Shown: positions 51,391 through 62,107, numbered from the stretch's first letter. The stretch is 64,000 bases of DNA from Dactylorhiza incarnata (GCA_033032865.1 JAWHQI010000276.1:1-64000), one strand, 5' to 3'. Numbers and translations are program-made. The notes: generated from the letters alone by a model not told the origin.

Positions 51391-51740
51391 GTGCTAGGCT
51401 CGGCAAATGCCGCCAAAAGCTTCAGGCCCTCAAGCCTTACAACACGGACCCGCAAGTCCAACAGCCTAGGCCCGCAAGCTCCTACTGCTCCCGAGCCCGC
51501 AAGCTCCTACTGCCCCCGAGCCCGCAAGCTAGACACTCAGGCCCTCAAGCCCTACACAGCTGACCCTCAAGTCTAGCCTCTGCCCTGGCCCTCAAGCCTC
51601 ACAGGTCTCAAGCCCTCAAGCTTGACAATCAGGCCCGCAAGCCCTACACAGCTGACCCGCAAGTCTAGCCTCTACCCTGGCCCTCAAGCCTCATAGGTCT
51701 CCAGCCCTCAAGCTAGACAAATAAGCTCGCAAGCCTTACA
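51391..51740. repeat. CCCTCAAGCC / CCCGCAAGC repeat block
   Basis: About 20 short units alternating ccctcaagcc and cccgcaagct with larger duplicated phrases (for example gccctacacagctgaccc twice). Downstream of the TATA box on the minus strand, so it would be transcribed. Confidence 0.8.
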
Positions 51741-52077
51741 CGAGTTTACAGTAGAAAAACAACTGTTACTTCTGCCGGATGAAGATCGGCAACTTTAGCC
51801 TGATGAAGATTGGCTTCTTTGGGTTGAAGAAGATGCTTTTTGATGTGGAGATTCAGCACTTGATCTTCTTCAGCCTTCACTTCTTTTGCCTGGTGTTGAT
51901 CGGCTACTTTTCAGTCGATGATGATGACTAATTCTTTAGAGAACACTTGATGCTTTCTCTCTACTTGATCTTCATCTTCTCCGCTGAGAATACTGTTCTA
52001 TTGAAGTGTAGCGGCTGGATTCTTTCTCGTTCTTTTTCTCTATCTTCAAGAATACTTTTCTAGGGCATCACTGTTCC

Positions 52078-52085
52078 CTTTTATA
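52078..52085 (-). promoter_or_regulatory. TATA box, Sire-B LTR
   Basis: TATAAAAG in the context CCTATAAAAGGG on the minus strand. Confidence 0.65.
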
Positions 52086-52559
52086 GGACAGATGAGCAGC
52101 ATAACGGTAACATGTGATTTCCTTTAATGTCATACGCCCATTCCATAAGAGCACGCGCTGATTGGACAATCAGGCGGCGACATTAAATGCTGATAGAGCG
52201 TCCACAACATTTGAATCTGTCTCGACGATATTTCCATCGTTATGACATCATGGACAATATCTCGATGATAGGACTTTGTTGAACCCTTGCGCCTTGATAG
52301 ATCTTCAATTCTCCTTACTTCTGCCTCTGATGCTGATGTCTCGACGATACGAGACATTCTGGTGCTTCTCTATATACGACGATATGCCATCTCTAACTGT
52401 GTCATCGTAATCACCTTGTTCTCTCGACGACATGCCTTATTTATGATGATGTTCAATGCCATCAGTCATACATAGCCTTTTCAGCGACAAGGCTTCTTTA
52501 CGACGATGTCTGTTCTTCTCGACGACAAGGCCACTTTGGTGAAGTCGATGATACTGCGT

Positions 52560-52830
52560 CTTCTCTGCGTTCGTCGAGCTTCATTCTTCATTCGACGATC
52601 TTGCCAAGTCTCAGCGTTCGACGATCTTGCTAAGTCTCAGCGGTCGACTGACTCGCCAATTCTCAGCGGTCTACGATATTCCTTTCGACGATATTCCTTC
52701 TGCGGTCGACGATCTTCTTTCTGCGTTCGACGAATACGCCAAGTCTCAGCGGTCGTCGATCTTCCTTCTGAGTTTGACGAACTCCATTCTTCGTTCGACG
52801 AACTTCCTTCTGCGTTCGACGAATCTTGTT
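52560..52830. repeat. GTTCGACGA motif cluster, Sire-B LTR
   Basis: About 15 copies or variants (gcgttcgacgatctt, gcggtcgacgat, gcgttcgacgaatacg). Same core as in D1 although this is a copia element. Confidence 0.82.
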
Positions 52831-52989
52831 CTTCTTGACGATATAGTACTTACTGAAATAACACAGGTACGTGACATAATGTCAATCTCTGCAGGCATTA
52901 GCTAGATGGAACATTAAATACAGCTTGCACTTGTCATTGAGCTGAGCACTTCTTCAAATCAGGAACATTGTTGGGCACTGTTCCCAACA

Positions 52990-53003
52990 ATCTCCCCCTA
53001 TTT
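52990..53003 (-). other. Sire-B polypurine tract
   Basis: The minus strand reads CAAATAGGGGGAGAT just before TGTTGG. Confidence 0.78.
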
Positions 53004-53205
53004 GAAGAAGCCCTAACTTACCTCAATGATTAATGCCACTCATGAAAAGATATATCATTTCAAATAGTGACATCATACTTAAAGCAACAATCATATAAAG
53101 AGATGAAATGTTCTTCAAGCATATAAATAGATTAAATGTTTAATAGTAAACATTAGCATTCATTTGCCCCATCAAAACAAATTAAGATTATAATTTGTTG
53201 CCCCA

Positions 53206-55471
53206 TCAGCGTCTGCTGCTGCTTGCCCCTTTGCTTTTTTGCCTTTGCCTCTGATGGTAGTTGATGGGCAGGGGAATTTTCTTTGGACAGGGAGGAGGAC
53301 CTTGTGAGAATGATAGCTTATGGTTCTTCCTCCTTTCCAGCTGCTTCAGATGTTTCTCCCATTCATCTGTCTGATATACTCTTTGATAGTCCTCCTGAGG
53401 GTATCCAAACTGGATCCATGATTCTGTTATTATTTCTGTTGATATTGGACTCCACCTTCCAGATTGTGGATCCAGTTCAACTTCCCTCAGTCTCTCTTGC
53501 TGATATTGGCTGCTCTGACTCCTCTTTCTTTTCCTGGAGGTTGCTGATTCTCCAAACTCTATTCCATATTCAGCTGAATCAGTGCTTGCAGATGGATTGA
53601 GTGATGGGGGTTGCTTCATTGTCTGCTTTATCTGATTTGTTATCCACATCGCTTGATGTTTGCTGGCGTTTATTATTTCCTTCTCCCCCTTTAGGGCTTG
53701 TTCAATTACCCTTTCCTCAAGTCCTTCTTTGACTTGATTCAGCTTTTCATGCAAGGTTTGTTCAGTTACATCCAGATTGTTGTTTACTACCAGCAGATGT
53801 ATCTAAAGTATGAGCGTTCTCATTAACCTTATTCAGAATTTGATTTTGGTTATTTTCAGCATCTGTCTCTATCTGCTTAAGACCATAGTACACATTGTTT
53901 GAGAATGCGCCTTTCTTTTTCAGGATTGTGTGGGTTTGATGTCCCGCTTTATTAATTTATTCTCTCATTTTATCGATTGCGGGAGCTGCCATAGTATATA
54001 AATGAGTGCACTGGGTGTTGAGGTTGTGTATGTCACTCTTTACTTTCTGAATTTCCGCCTTCATCTCTTTCCGTAGACTATCCACAGTTTTTACTATGAA
54101 TTGTTCAAGATGTTTTCGCTCAGCAGACAGTAAGGCCGATAGCATGTGGAAGAGAGATCCTGCCTGAGTCAAAGATTGCTCAGCAGTTTGTCCTTCTTGA
54201 TCTCCTCCTCCTTGTGTATCTGCTTCACTGACATATTTAGAGGATTCTTCACTAATGTGCAATGTGACCTTGGCTTTCCCCTTAGAACCTTCTGGCAGGG
54301 GCTCACTTGGAGCTATGGGCACAACTTTGCTTGCTACAGTTAACTCTCGGCAGTCTGAGAGAGTGATATCTGTTGTGGGCTTATTTCCTTGATCATCTAG
54401 GGCAGAGTACCCCAGTTGGGTCTCCCCCTCAACCTGTGCATTCTCCTGATGTGAACCTCCAGCTAAGAGCTCCCCATCAAACATCTCTGCATCTTGGGCT
54501 AAGCTCACAAGTTGGGACTCCCCCTCAGCAGGAACACTCCCCAAGTTGGGGTTTCCAACATTTTCAATAACCTCTGTGGGAGCAGGTTCATGGATTGATA
54601 CATGATCATTTTCTTTGGTGGATGTTTCACCTCCGGATGGAGCGGGATGGTGTGGGGGTGGTGCAATGTCATCAGAGCTGCTTGATGACTCTTCTTCTTC
54701 AGAGGGGTTTATTTGGGTTGCTGGTTTCTTCTGCTTCTTTGGAGCAGACTGGACATCAGAGGATGGTTTGGGGAAGGAACTATCCCATCGGTCCAACATC
54801 TTTGCATCCAATTTCTTGGAGTAATGAAGAGGTACTCCCATTATCTTATGCAATGTATAACCCTGGATGTTTAGAAGAAAAAGGGACAATATTCTTCCAT
54901 ACGAGGGGGACTTCAAGGTGTTCTTCATTCTCAGGAAGAGGAACTCACTCCAGTTGGTTTTCTTGGAGTGGATTATTCTGGACATGACAACAAACATGTC
55001 TTTTGATATGCGGTCGTGGGAACCAGGCTTGCACAACAACACTTTGCCAACAATGTCGGCCAGTAGCTTCCCCTTCTGATTGAATTAAGCTCTCTTAATA
55101 GACCCGTATGTCTTCCCTGTTTGTCCGCAGCATGTGTAGCTTGCTTACATATCCTCAAAGGTCAGCTCTTCTTCTTCCTCTCCCCCTTGGATGCTTGCCA
55201 TGTTCAGTGCTTTTCCAAGACTTTTTGTTGATATCTTGACCTTCTTGCCTCCCACCATGGACTTTATCCGTGTTTCAGTGTGGTTGAGTTTTGCTTCGGC
55301 AAAGAACTCGCCTAATTCTCTATGGAGAAGAACCAAGGGTTCACATAGGACATATTCCAGTCCCGATGCCTCCAGCAGCCTTATTACTGATCTTATCTCA
55401 TCGGAGCAAGCATTGAAACCCCCTCGCTGAAGTTCGCAACCGGAGATCACTTCTTCTTTCTTGGGAGCCAT
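53206..55471 (-). pseudogene. Sire-B env-like (third ORF) protein, broken
   Basis: Best start is ATG at 55471 (MAPKKEEVISG, in a strong AATGGCT context); an upstream in-frame ATG at 55552 is also possible. N-terminal domain: EFFAEAKLNH ... RIKSMVGGKKVKISTKSLGK, then DIVGKVLLCKPGSHD and GRILSLFLLNIQGY, resembling the putative plant transposon protein domain seen after pol in Sireviruses. An acidic, Ser/Pro-rich middle and a coiled-coil-like end (FIVKTVDSLRKEMKAEIQKV) follow. TAA stops lie near 55145 and 55090, another stop at 53957, then a frame change into 53754-53206 (ending in a basic tail). No signal peptide or clear membrane segment was seen, so an envelope role is doubtful. Confidence 0.68.
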
Positions 55472-55577
55472 TGATTCGGAGTTAGAGAGAATGCAGCATG
55501 ACAAAGGAGGCGAGGGTTTGTTGACGGAATGGCTTAGGGCAAATGATAGCATAATTTTTATTTTTGAGCATTCACTC

Positions 55578-55585
55578 TATTTATA
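55578..55585 (-). promoter_or_regulatory. Candidate internal TATA box upstream of the Sire-B env-like gene
   Basis: TATAAATA in the context CACTATAAATAGAG on the minus strand, 107 bases before the ATG at 55471. Compare 60257-60264 in Sire-A. Confidence 0.5.
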
Positions 55586-55740
55586 GTGTCGGTAGATGAA
55601 GAGGCGCGTACCTTACAAAACGATCAGACGGCTCCGATGGACCCATCTCATCCCGATAAAAATAGCTCAATTATATTTTGCCGATGCGGTTATTGTTGTT
55701 GAAATGCTCCTTGGATACTGAAAGTGGAGGTTAGATCTTA
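55586..55740 (-). other. Sire-B sequence upstream of the env-like gene, truncated by Sire-A
   Basis: No coding signal. The region equivalent to the motif array of Sire-A is cut away at 55740. Confidence 0.45.
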
Positions 55741-55999
55741 AGTTACTCTAGAGGGGGGGGGGTGAATAAAGTATTAAAAACTTTTCCTTAGTTTTATAGT
55801 GTAATTAAAATAGTGTTATATATATATGTGTGTAGGCAGAGTGAGAAATATATAAACAGAATAACTGAATAAATAAAAGGCACACAGCACAACACAAAGA
55901 AATAAACACAACCAGAAGACACAAGGAATTTATAGTGGTTCCCCAAAAAATCTAGGTAGTCCACTCTTCTACCACCCTTTGGTAGGAGTCCACTAGGAG

Positions 56000-56115
56000 G
56001 GTTGATCAGGTGCCCTAACACCAAGGTGATTTTGATCAAGTGTCCACACACCAGAGAGCTTTTGATCAGGTGCTCAAAACCAACAGGATTTTTTGATCAG
56101 GTGTCTTGCCACCAA
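56000..56115. repeat. Short tandem phrase in Sire-A LTR
   Basis: Four units of ttgatcaggtgtc...acaccaa, about 33 bp each. Confidence 0.7.
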
Positions 56116-56835
56116 GGAACTACACTTTTGAAGGGAGTATTAACCCTATACAAGAGAGGTGAGAAAAGGGTTATAGTGTTATTCTCTGTCAAGATGCTGA
56201 GAGAAGACTCTAGTGGACTTTGTTGTAAAGCTCCCCCTATCTGGTTGAAGTGATTGACAGATGATGGAGAAGCTTTCTCTTTAAGACTCAAATCTTCTGT
56301 AGCAGATAGATCTGGAAGAACAGGTTCTACAGATTCCTTGTTGCTCTTGTAGAAGACTTGAACTTGCAGCAGAATATCTGAGAGATGGATCTTGAAGATG
56401 ATGTTCTCAGAAAGAAGATTAGTGCTGCTTGAGGAAGAAGAAGAAGACTGGGAGTAATAGACAGAATGTTCTTCGTCTCTTTCTCTATCCTTGTTGTTAT
56501 CTGTATTCTGCAAGAATGCTAATTTGAATTCTGTCGAGTGAGATAAGACAAGAATGTCTGTCTTGATATATTCCATTTTTGGAATAGAATAATCTGTCTC
56601 TAAATCTTTCTTCGAAAAACAACAAAGATAAAACAATTTTGTCAGGTCCTTTAATTCCTTAGCCGTGAAAAACTCCTTAGCATTAAATGTCAACGACTAT
56701 CTTTGTCTTGGAACAAAGGAAATCAGGAATATATTTGAATAATATAATATCCTTACTTGCCTGCCCTGAATGCGTCCAAAAGTATTGAATATATCCGTTG
56801 GAGCGTCGATCTGAGTTCAGAGTATTGACAAACAA

Positions 56836-56843
56836 CTTATATA
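56836..56843 (-). promoter_or_regulatory. TATA box, Sire-A LTR
   Basis: TATATAAG on the minus strand, about 40 bp downstream of the GTCGAACG motif cluster. Confidence 0.5.
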
Positions 56844-56869
56844 AATAATCTGGACTTGAATTTGTCGAA

Positions 56870-57060
56870 CTGAGATTTAATATAGAATTTGTCAAGCTCT
56901 GGCTAGAATTCATCGAACGCTGCTCGCCATTTGTCGAACGCTGCTCAGAGAATGTCGAGCGCTGGAACTGGCTATAATACTTCAGTCTGCTGAGACAAAT
57001 TCGTCGAACGATGTTAGGCATTCGTCGAACGCCACTCGACATTTGTCGAACACTGGGAAC
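56870..57060. repeat. TGTCGAACGCTG motif cluster, Sire-A LTR
   Basis: Nine or so units (ttgtcgaac, catcgaacgctg, gtcgagcgctgg, ttcgtcgaacg), which on the minus strand read CAGCGTTCGACAAAT, the same core as D1 and Sire-B. Confidence 0.8.
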
Positions 57061-57194
57061 TTAAATTTTCCTTAAGTTCTAGCAACTCTAACAGCCTAAA
57101 AACTTGACCCTTAAACTTTACAATGGGGTCAACTTGATCCTTAGTTCGACACATAGTGATCCTAGCCCAAATCAGTAATAGGGTTGTTCCAACA

Positions 57195-57210
57195 ATCTCC
57201 CCCTATTTGG
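57195..57210 (-). other. Sire-A polypurine tract
   Basis: The minus strand reads CCAAATAGGGGGAGAT next to the LTR. Confidence 0.8.
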
Positions 57211-57391
57211 GTTAGGATACTGTTTGACAATCAATCAAATAAATACAATAAAAAGAATAAACAGCAGAGCATAAAAGATATATCTGACAGAATGAAAATT
57301 CATTTCAGCAGATAGATTAAAAATAGTGCTCTGAGTTCATTACAGTCAAAATGTTTAAAACAAGAACAGAATAAATAAGTCTGAACCTTTT

Positions 57392-60166
57392 TCACTTCTT
57401 AGATGGTTTGAAGATGATTATCCTGTTTGGATCTTCAGACTTCTTGCTTATGTAGAGATCTTGAGCACCAAGAAAAGTCTGAGCTCTAGCAAGGACAACA
57501 ACTGCTTGAGGGTATTGCATCATGAATTATTCAGCATTGAAAAAGTTCTTTGATTTGTACTTTTCAAACACTTTTCTTCTGTACTCTGACATGGTTGAGA
57601 ACTGAGAATGGTCCTTTCCTTTAGCTTTTGCCTTATTAATCTGAGCTGAGGCAATTGTCTCTTTGAATCTAGCCTTTTGTGCTATTTCATCAATTTCTGT
57701 ATTCACTGGGGACAAAGGCCTGTCATCAGAATCAATAGCCTGCAATGAAGGTTTTTCAAAAGGAATGTTTAATTTCCTGTGCAAGGATCCATCAGATATT
57801 GTAAGCTTGTATACTGTGGAAACATTCTTTGAAGGGGTTGAAGAAAATCTTGAAGACCAGGAACTCTGATAACCACTAGTGTTAGCTGGTTTACTTGATT
57901 GCTGAGTAGAGAACTTTTGATAAGTAGAAGAATGTGTTGCTGAGCCTGCTGAGCCTGCTGGAGGAGGAGGTAGAGGGGGATTGAACTTAACTGGCTTATC
58001 AGAATAATATCCAGTTTTCTTGAATTTCTTTCTCCTCTTGGTTTCATTTCTGGAGAACTTCATCCAGTGAGGGGTATCCTTGTCAAGAGTGATATTATGA
58101 AGGATGTAGTAGGGAATATCACTATCTGGGTTAGGAGGCTTGGGGACAGCCAAAGACTTAGCCTTTCTTTTCTTTCTCTTCCTTGATAAAGTGTCATCAG
58201 AATCACTGTCATTGCCTTCTTCATCAGAATCAGAAGAAGGAATTGGATTATCATATAAATCATTAACCAATTTAAGAGCTTTGATTTTCTGCTCTTCAGC
58301 TTCAAAAGCTTCATCTTCTGCTCTCCAAATTTCATCAAAATCTGGAATAGGTGATTCATCAAAGATAAAGGTTGGGACATCAAAACTGTTGTTAATTTCC
58401 TCTGAAATTACAACTGATTCACTTGCATAACTTTGAACTGGAATTGAAACAAGAACTGGATCTGCTCTTTGAACTGCAAAACTGCTGATAATCTTTTTCA
58501 GCAAAACTTTATTAATAGGAGCAGTATAAGGAACAATTGCTCTAGAATGATCTTGATGTTTTGGCTGATTAGAGAAAATAGAACTGAACTTAGACATCAA
58601 ATGAGTAATATCTAAGGAATGATGAATATAGATATTATTTAACTCTTCTATGACTGGAACTTCAGATATTTCAACCAAATCAAACATATCTAAATCAGAA
58701 CTTTGAACTGTATCTTCAATAACAACTGCATCCTCTAAAACTAGAGCTGTATCTTCAACAAAAACTGTGGCCTCTTCAACAGGAGCTTCTGGAGCTTCTT
58801 CATTAGGCATCTCCCCCTGCCTAGCTTCAGGGAGACCTGAATCTAGGCCCCTAGAAGAAGGGACAGAGATGGAGGAAGGAATTGAAGATATAGTAGAAGA
58901 AAGTTCAGAGATTGCTTGAAGAATTGGAGCAATTTTTGCATCCAATGTGGAGTCAAGATTAGAAAGAATGTTGTGGACTGAAGAAAGTTTTGCATCCAGG
59001 ATTTAATCTATCTTGGGAACAATGTAGTCAAGAATTTGATCTGCTATAGTCTGAAAATGTAGAAATAGAATTTCAGGTGGATGAGATGAAGATGGTTGAG
59101 AAGTGGAAGGAATAGAAGTGGGTACAAAGATGTTTGAAACATTGGCGTGCTGTTGAGGGATGTCAGAATGAATCGGGCAAGAGTGATGAGTGGGTGAATG
59201 ATGGTCATCATGCATGAGAGATGGAGGTGGAGAAGTATGAGGGGTTAGGAGGGTAGATGAGGATGGAATGTCATCAATGAGTGTGGGAGAATTTGGAGGT
59301 GGAGATTGTGCAGGGGAAATGTTCTGAGGTGGAGATGGGAGAGGAGGAGAAGAAACAAGAGGAGGAGGAGAAGGAGCTTCTAGAAGGGTTGAGGGAGTGA
59401 CTGGATCAGTCCTTGTGCCTTCAGAAGTTTTCTTCTGTGTAGCTGCTCCTGGGTTCTTCTTGGTAAACACCCTGTCCCATTTAGCAAAGAGAGCTGAGGT
59501 CAGCTTCTTGCTAGCATTAATGGTCACCTTGGGAGAGACCAGAAGGTCTTGGTGTCTTTCCTGCAGTACAATTCCAATAATTCTTCCAAAACACACATTT
59601 TCCAATGAAATATTCTTCTTAATCAATCCAAAGAGAATGGATCCCCAATTTACATTCTTCTTTTCCATTAAGGCCACCATCAACGTAAATTGGTGCCTAT
59701 TGATATAATCATGACCTGTTGTTTTTCCTAACAACACTTTGCCAACAATATCAGAAAGAAACTTATATTCCATAGATAAGTTTTTCTTAAGCAGGTGATT
59801 AGGGTTTCTAGTAGAATAACCCATCTTAATCAATGCTTCACCAATTTCAACAGAGATGAGCTCTTACTCATCATCACCATTAACAAAACCAAAAACCTCA
59901 GTTAGAATGGTAGGGGTAAGAGAGACCTGATGTCCTGAGATGATTCCTGTCAGACTTTCATCTTCCTGCTTAGCCGTAAAACACCATTCCTTAATCTCTA
60001 CTGTGTGCAGCTTTATCCTCATGCTCATTAGCTTCTTTAACTGTTGCTCCCCAAAGAGTTGAAGGATATCTTTGAAGACTTGGTCAGATTGAGCAAAAGA
60101 TTCCATGTCGATGTCAAACCCGACATCGAACTTCATCGAATAGAGCGCGGCTTGAGAAATCACCAT
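57392..60166 (-). pseudogene. Sire-A env-like (third ORF) protein, one frame with three stops
   Basis: ATG at 60166 (ACAAATGGTG context). The whole of 60166-57392 is one reading frame of about 925 codons, interrupted only by TAA at 59866, 59005 and 57529. N-terminal domain: EWCFTAKQEDE ... IISGHQVSLTPTILTEVFGF, YKFLSDIVGKVLLGKTTGHD, GRIIGIVLQERHQDLL, homologous in plan to Sire-B. A Pro/Ser/His-rich region (PPPLVSSPPLPSPPQNISPA), an acidic Ser/Asp region (DSDEEGNDSDSDD) and a basic Lys/Arg tail follow. No frameshifts in nearly 2.8 kb suggests recent selection. No signal peptide or obvious membrane anchor was found, so the env label is historical; the function is unknown. Confidence 0.75.
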
Positions 60167-60256
60167 TTGTACCTGCAAGAGAGAAAGATCAAGTGCAGAG
60201 GGGAACTAGAGGGAAACGATTTCTGTAGGCGTGATCAATTAAGAAATAAAATAGAG

Positions 60257-60264
60257 ATTATATA
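60257..60264 (-). promoter_or_regulatory. Candidate internal TATA box of the Sire-A env-like gene
   Basis: TATATAAT in the context GGTCTATATAATC on the minus strand, 91 bases before ATG 60166 and just downstream of a GTTCGAC motif cluster. Confidence 0.55.
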
Positions 60265-60284
60265 GACCGTAGAAGGGGGCGCAT

Positions 60285-60500
60285 TTGTGGAGCGGCGTTC
60301 GGCAAAAACATAATAAAAATAGAAGTCGAAAAGACATTAGGTCTCCGTCTGACGCCGTTCGACAAAAATATCTTTTCAGTCGACCACCGTTCGACAGGTG
60401 AAATTTTCTTTATCGATTCTGAAGATAAACGGTTTCATCGACCACCGTTCGACAAATGATATAAATTCGTCGTCCTCCGTTCGACGAATTTTGGGGATAA
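60285..60500. repeat. GTTCGAC motif cluster between Sire-A pol and env-like gene
   Basis: At least seven units on the plus strand: gcgttcggcaaaa, gccgttcgacaaaa, gtcgaccaccgttcgacagg, cgaccaccgttcgacaaatg, ctccgttcgacgaatttt. The same core fills the LTRs of Sire-A, Sire-B and D1. Confidence 0.8.
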
Positions 60501-60518
60501 ATAGAAATGTTAATTTTT

Positions 60519-62107
60519 TAACAGATTGAATCTCCATCTATTATTCCTATTTGATTTATAAAGAAGATATGCTTCTTTTCATCCAATGGCTTGGTGAAAA
60601 TGTAAGCTCTTTGTAAATCAGTAGGAATTAATTATAGGCAAATTTTATTTTTATCCACATTTTCCCTAAGGAAGTGGTGCCTAATTTCTATGTGTTTAGT
60701 CCTACTATGGAGAACTGGATTTTGTGCTATAGATATTGCACTTGTATTGTCACAAAATATAGTTGAATTATTTAAGTTGACACCATAGTATAGAAGTTGA
60801 TTTTGTATCCACAACATCTGTGAGCAGCAACTGCCAGCAGCCATGTATTCAGCTTCAGCTATTGATGTAGACACAGATGTATGCTTTTTACAAAACCAAG
60901 ACACAAGCCTATCACCAAGAAACTGACAAGTTCCTGATGTGCTTTTCCTGTCTACTCTGCATCCAGTATAATCTGAATCTGAGAATCCAGTTAATTCAAA
61001 TTCAGATGTTGTTGGATACCAAAGTCCTAGATTAGGGCAACCCTTTATATATCTCAAAATCCTTTTTAATAAAATTAAGTGAGATTCTTTGGGGTTAACT
61101 TGAAACCTAGCACAAATACAGGTAGCAAACATTATGTCAGGCCTACTAGCTGTTAAATAAAGTAGTGAGCCAACAATAGCTCTATATACTTTTGAATCAA
61201 CAGGTTTCCCTGATTCATCATTATCAACAACAGCATTAGAGGGCATGGGTGTTTTCATGGTGGAAGAATCAGACATACCAAACCTTTTCACTAATTCCTT
61301 AGCGTACTTAGATTGGGATATGAAGATTCCATTTGGAGTTTGCTTCACTTGAAGACCAAAGAAGTATGGTAACTCACCTATACTACTCATTTCAAATTTA
61401 GATTGTATTAGATTAGAAAATCTTTTGCACAAATTTGAATCAGTTGAGCCAAAAATAATGTCATCTACAAATATTTGAACTAGCAAAGTTTGATTTTTAT
61501 GTATCCTGAAAAATAGGGTTTTATCTATTATCCCCCTACAGAAATTGTTTTCCAAAAGAAAACTAGCTAAAGTCTCATACCATGCTCCAGGAGCTTGTTT
61601 GAGACCATAAAGAGCTTTCTTAAGTTTAAATACAAAAGTGGGTTGAGTTGGAGAGATGAAACCTGGTGGTTGTTCCACATAGACTTCTTCTTTAATTTCT
61701 CCATTTAAAAATACACTTTTCACATCCATTTGAAATACATTGAACTTTTTATATGCAGCAAATGCTAGAAAGAATCTGATTGCTTCAAGTCTTGCAACAG
61801 GGGAAAATGTCTGATCATAATCAATGCCTTCTTCCTGTGAATATCCTTGAGCTACCAGTCTTTCTTTATTTCTCACAATGTTGCCTTGTTCATCTAGCTT
61901 GTTCCTGAAGACCCATTTAGTGCCAATAACTGGATGGCCCTATGGTCTTGGAACCAAATCCCAAACCTTGTTCATTTCAAACTGGTTGAGCTCCTCTTGC
62001 ATTGCAAGAATCCAATTAGGATCTTGTTCTGCATCTGTTATAGTTTGAGGTTCAACTTGTGATAGGAAACAAGTATGCATTTGATTTTGATGTAGTTGAT
62101 GCGTTGT
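60519..62107 (-). pseudogene. Sire-A reverse transcriptase and RNase H
   Basis: The linker reads MQEELNQFEMNKVWDLVPRP then a TAG near 61939. RT: RLVAQGYSQEEGIDYDQTFS, VFQMDVKSVFLNGEIKEEVY, LKKALYGLKQAPGAWYETL, catalytic QIFVDDIIFGSTD (family form YVDD). RNase H: GFSDSDYTGCRVDRKSTSG, STSIAEAEYMAAGSC, SRTKHIEIRHHFLREN. TAA at 60634-60632 precedes the last RNase H block (RAYIFTKPLDEKKH), whose natural stop is near 60519. The catalytic residues of RT are intact. It makes cDNA in the particle. Confidence 0.9.

Larger units (their letters stand above)
51202..52989 (-). repeat. Sire-B 3' LTR
   Basis: The minus strand starts TGTTGGGAACAGTGCCC (52989) and ends near the G11 run (51213-51223), where the expected TG end reads TA. 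It contains a ccctcaagcc repeat block, a TATA box and a GTTCGACGA motif cluster. Confidence 0.8.
51202..55740 (-). mobile_element. Sire-B: Sirevirus-like Ty1/copia element, 3' part
   Basis: 3' LTR (51202-52989), PPT and the env-like third gene; the rest lies beyond the Sire-A insertion and outside the window. The TGTTGG LTR start, the G-run near the LTR end and the post-pol ORF fit Sirevirus. It inserted into the protease of G. Confidence 0.78.
55741..57194 (-). repeat. Sire-A 3' LTR
   Basis: The minus strand starts TGTTGGAACAACCC (57194) and ends at the G10 run (55753-55762) near 55741. Motif cluster at 56880-57060 and TATA-like box at 56836-56843. Four-fold gatcaggtg-ccacca phrase at 56000-56115. 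Confidence 0.8.

Noticed and set aside
55736..55745. Exact LTR end and target duplication of Sire-A
   Set aside because: The expected TG at the LTR end reads AG, and the partner site is outside the window, so the boundary is approximate.
57392..60166. Calling the Sirevirus third ORF a true envelope gene
   Set aside because: No signal peptide, no convincing transmembrane anchor, no furin-like site seen; it resembles the putative plant transposon protein domain instead.
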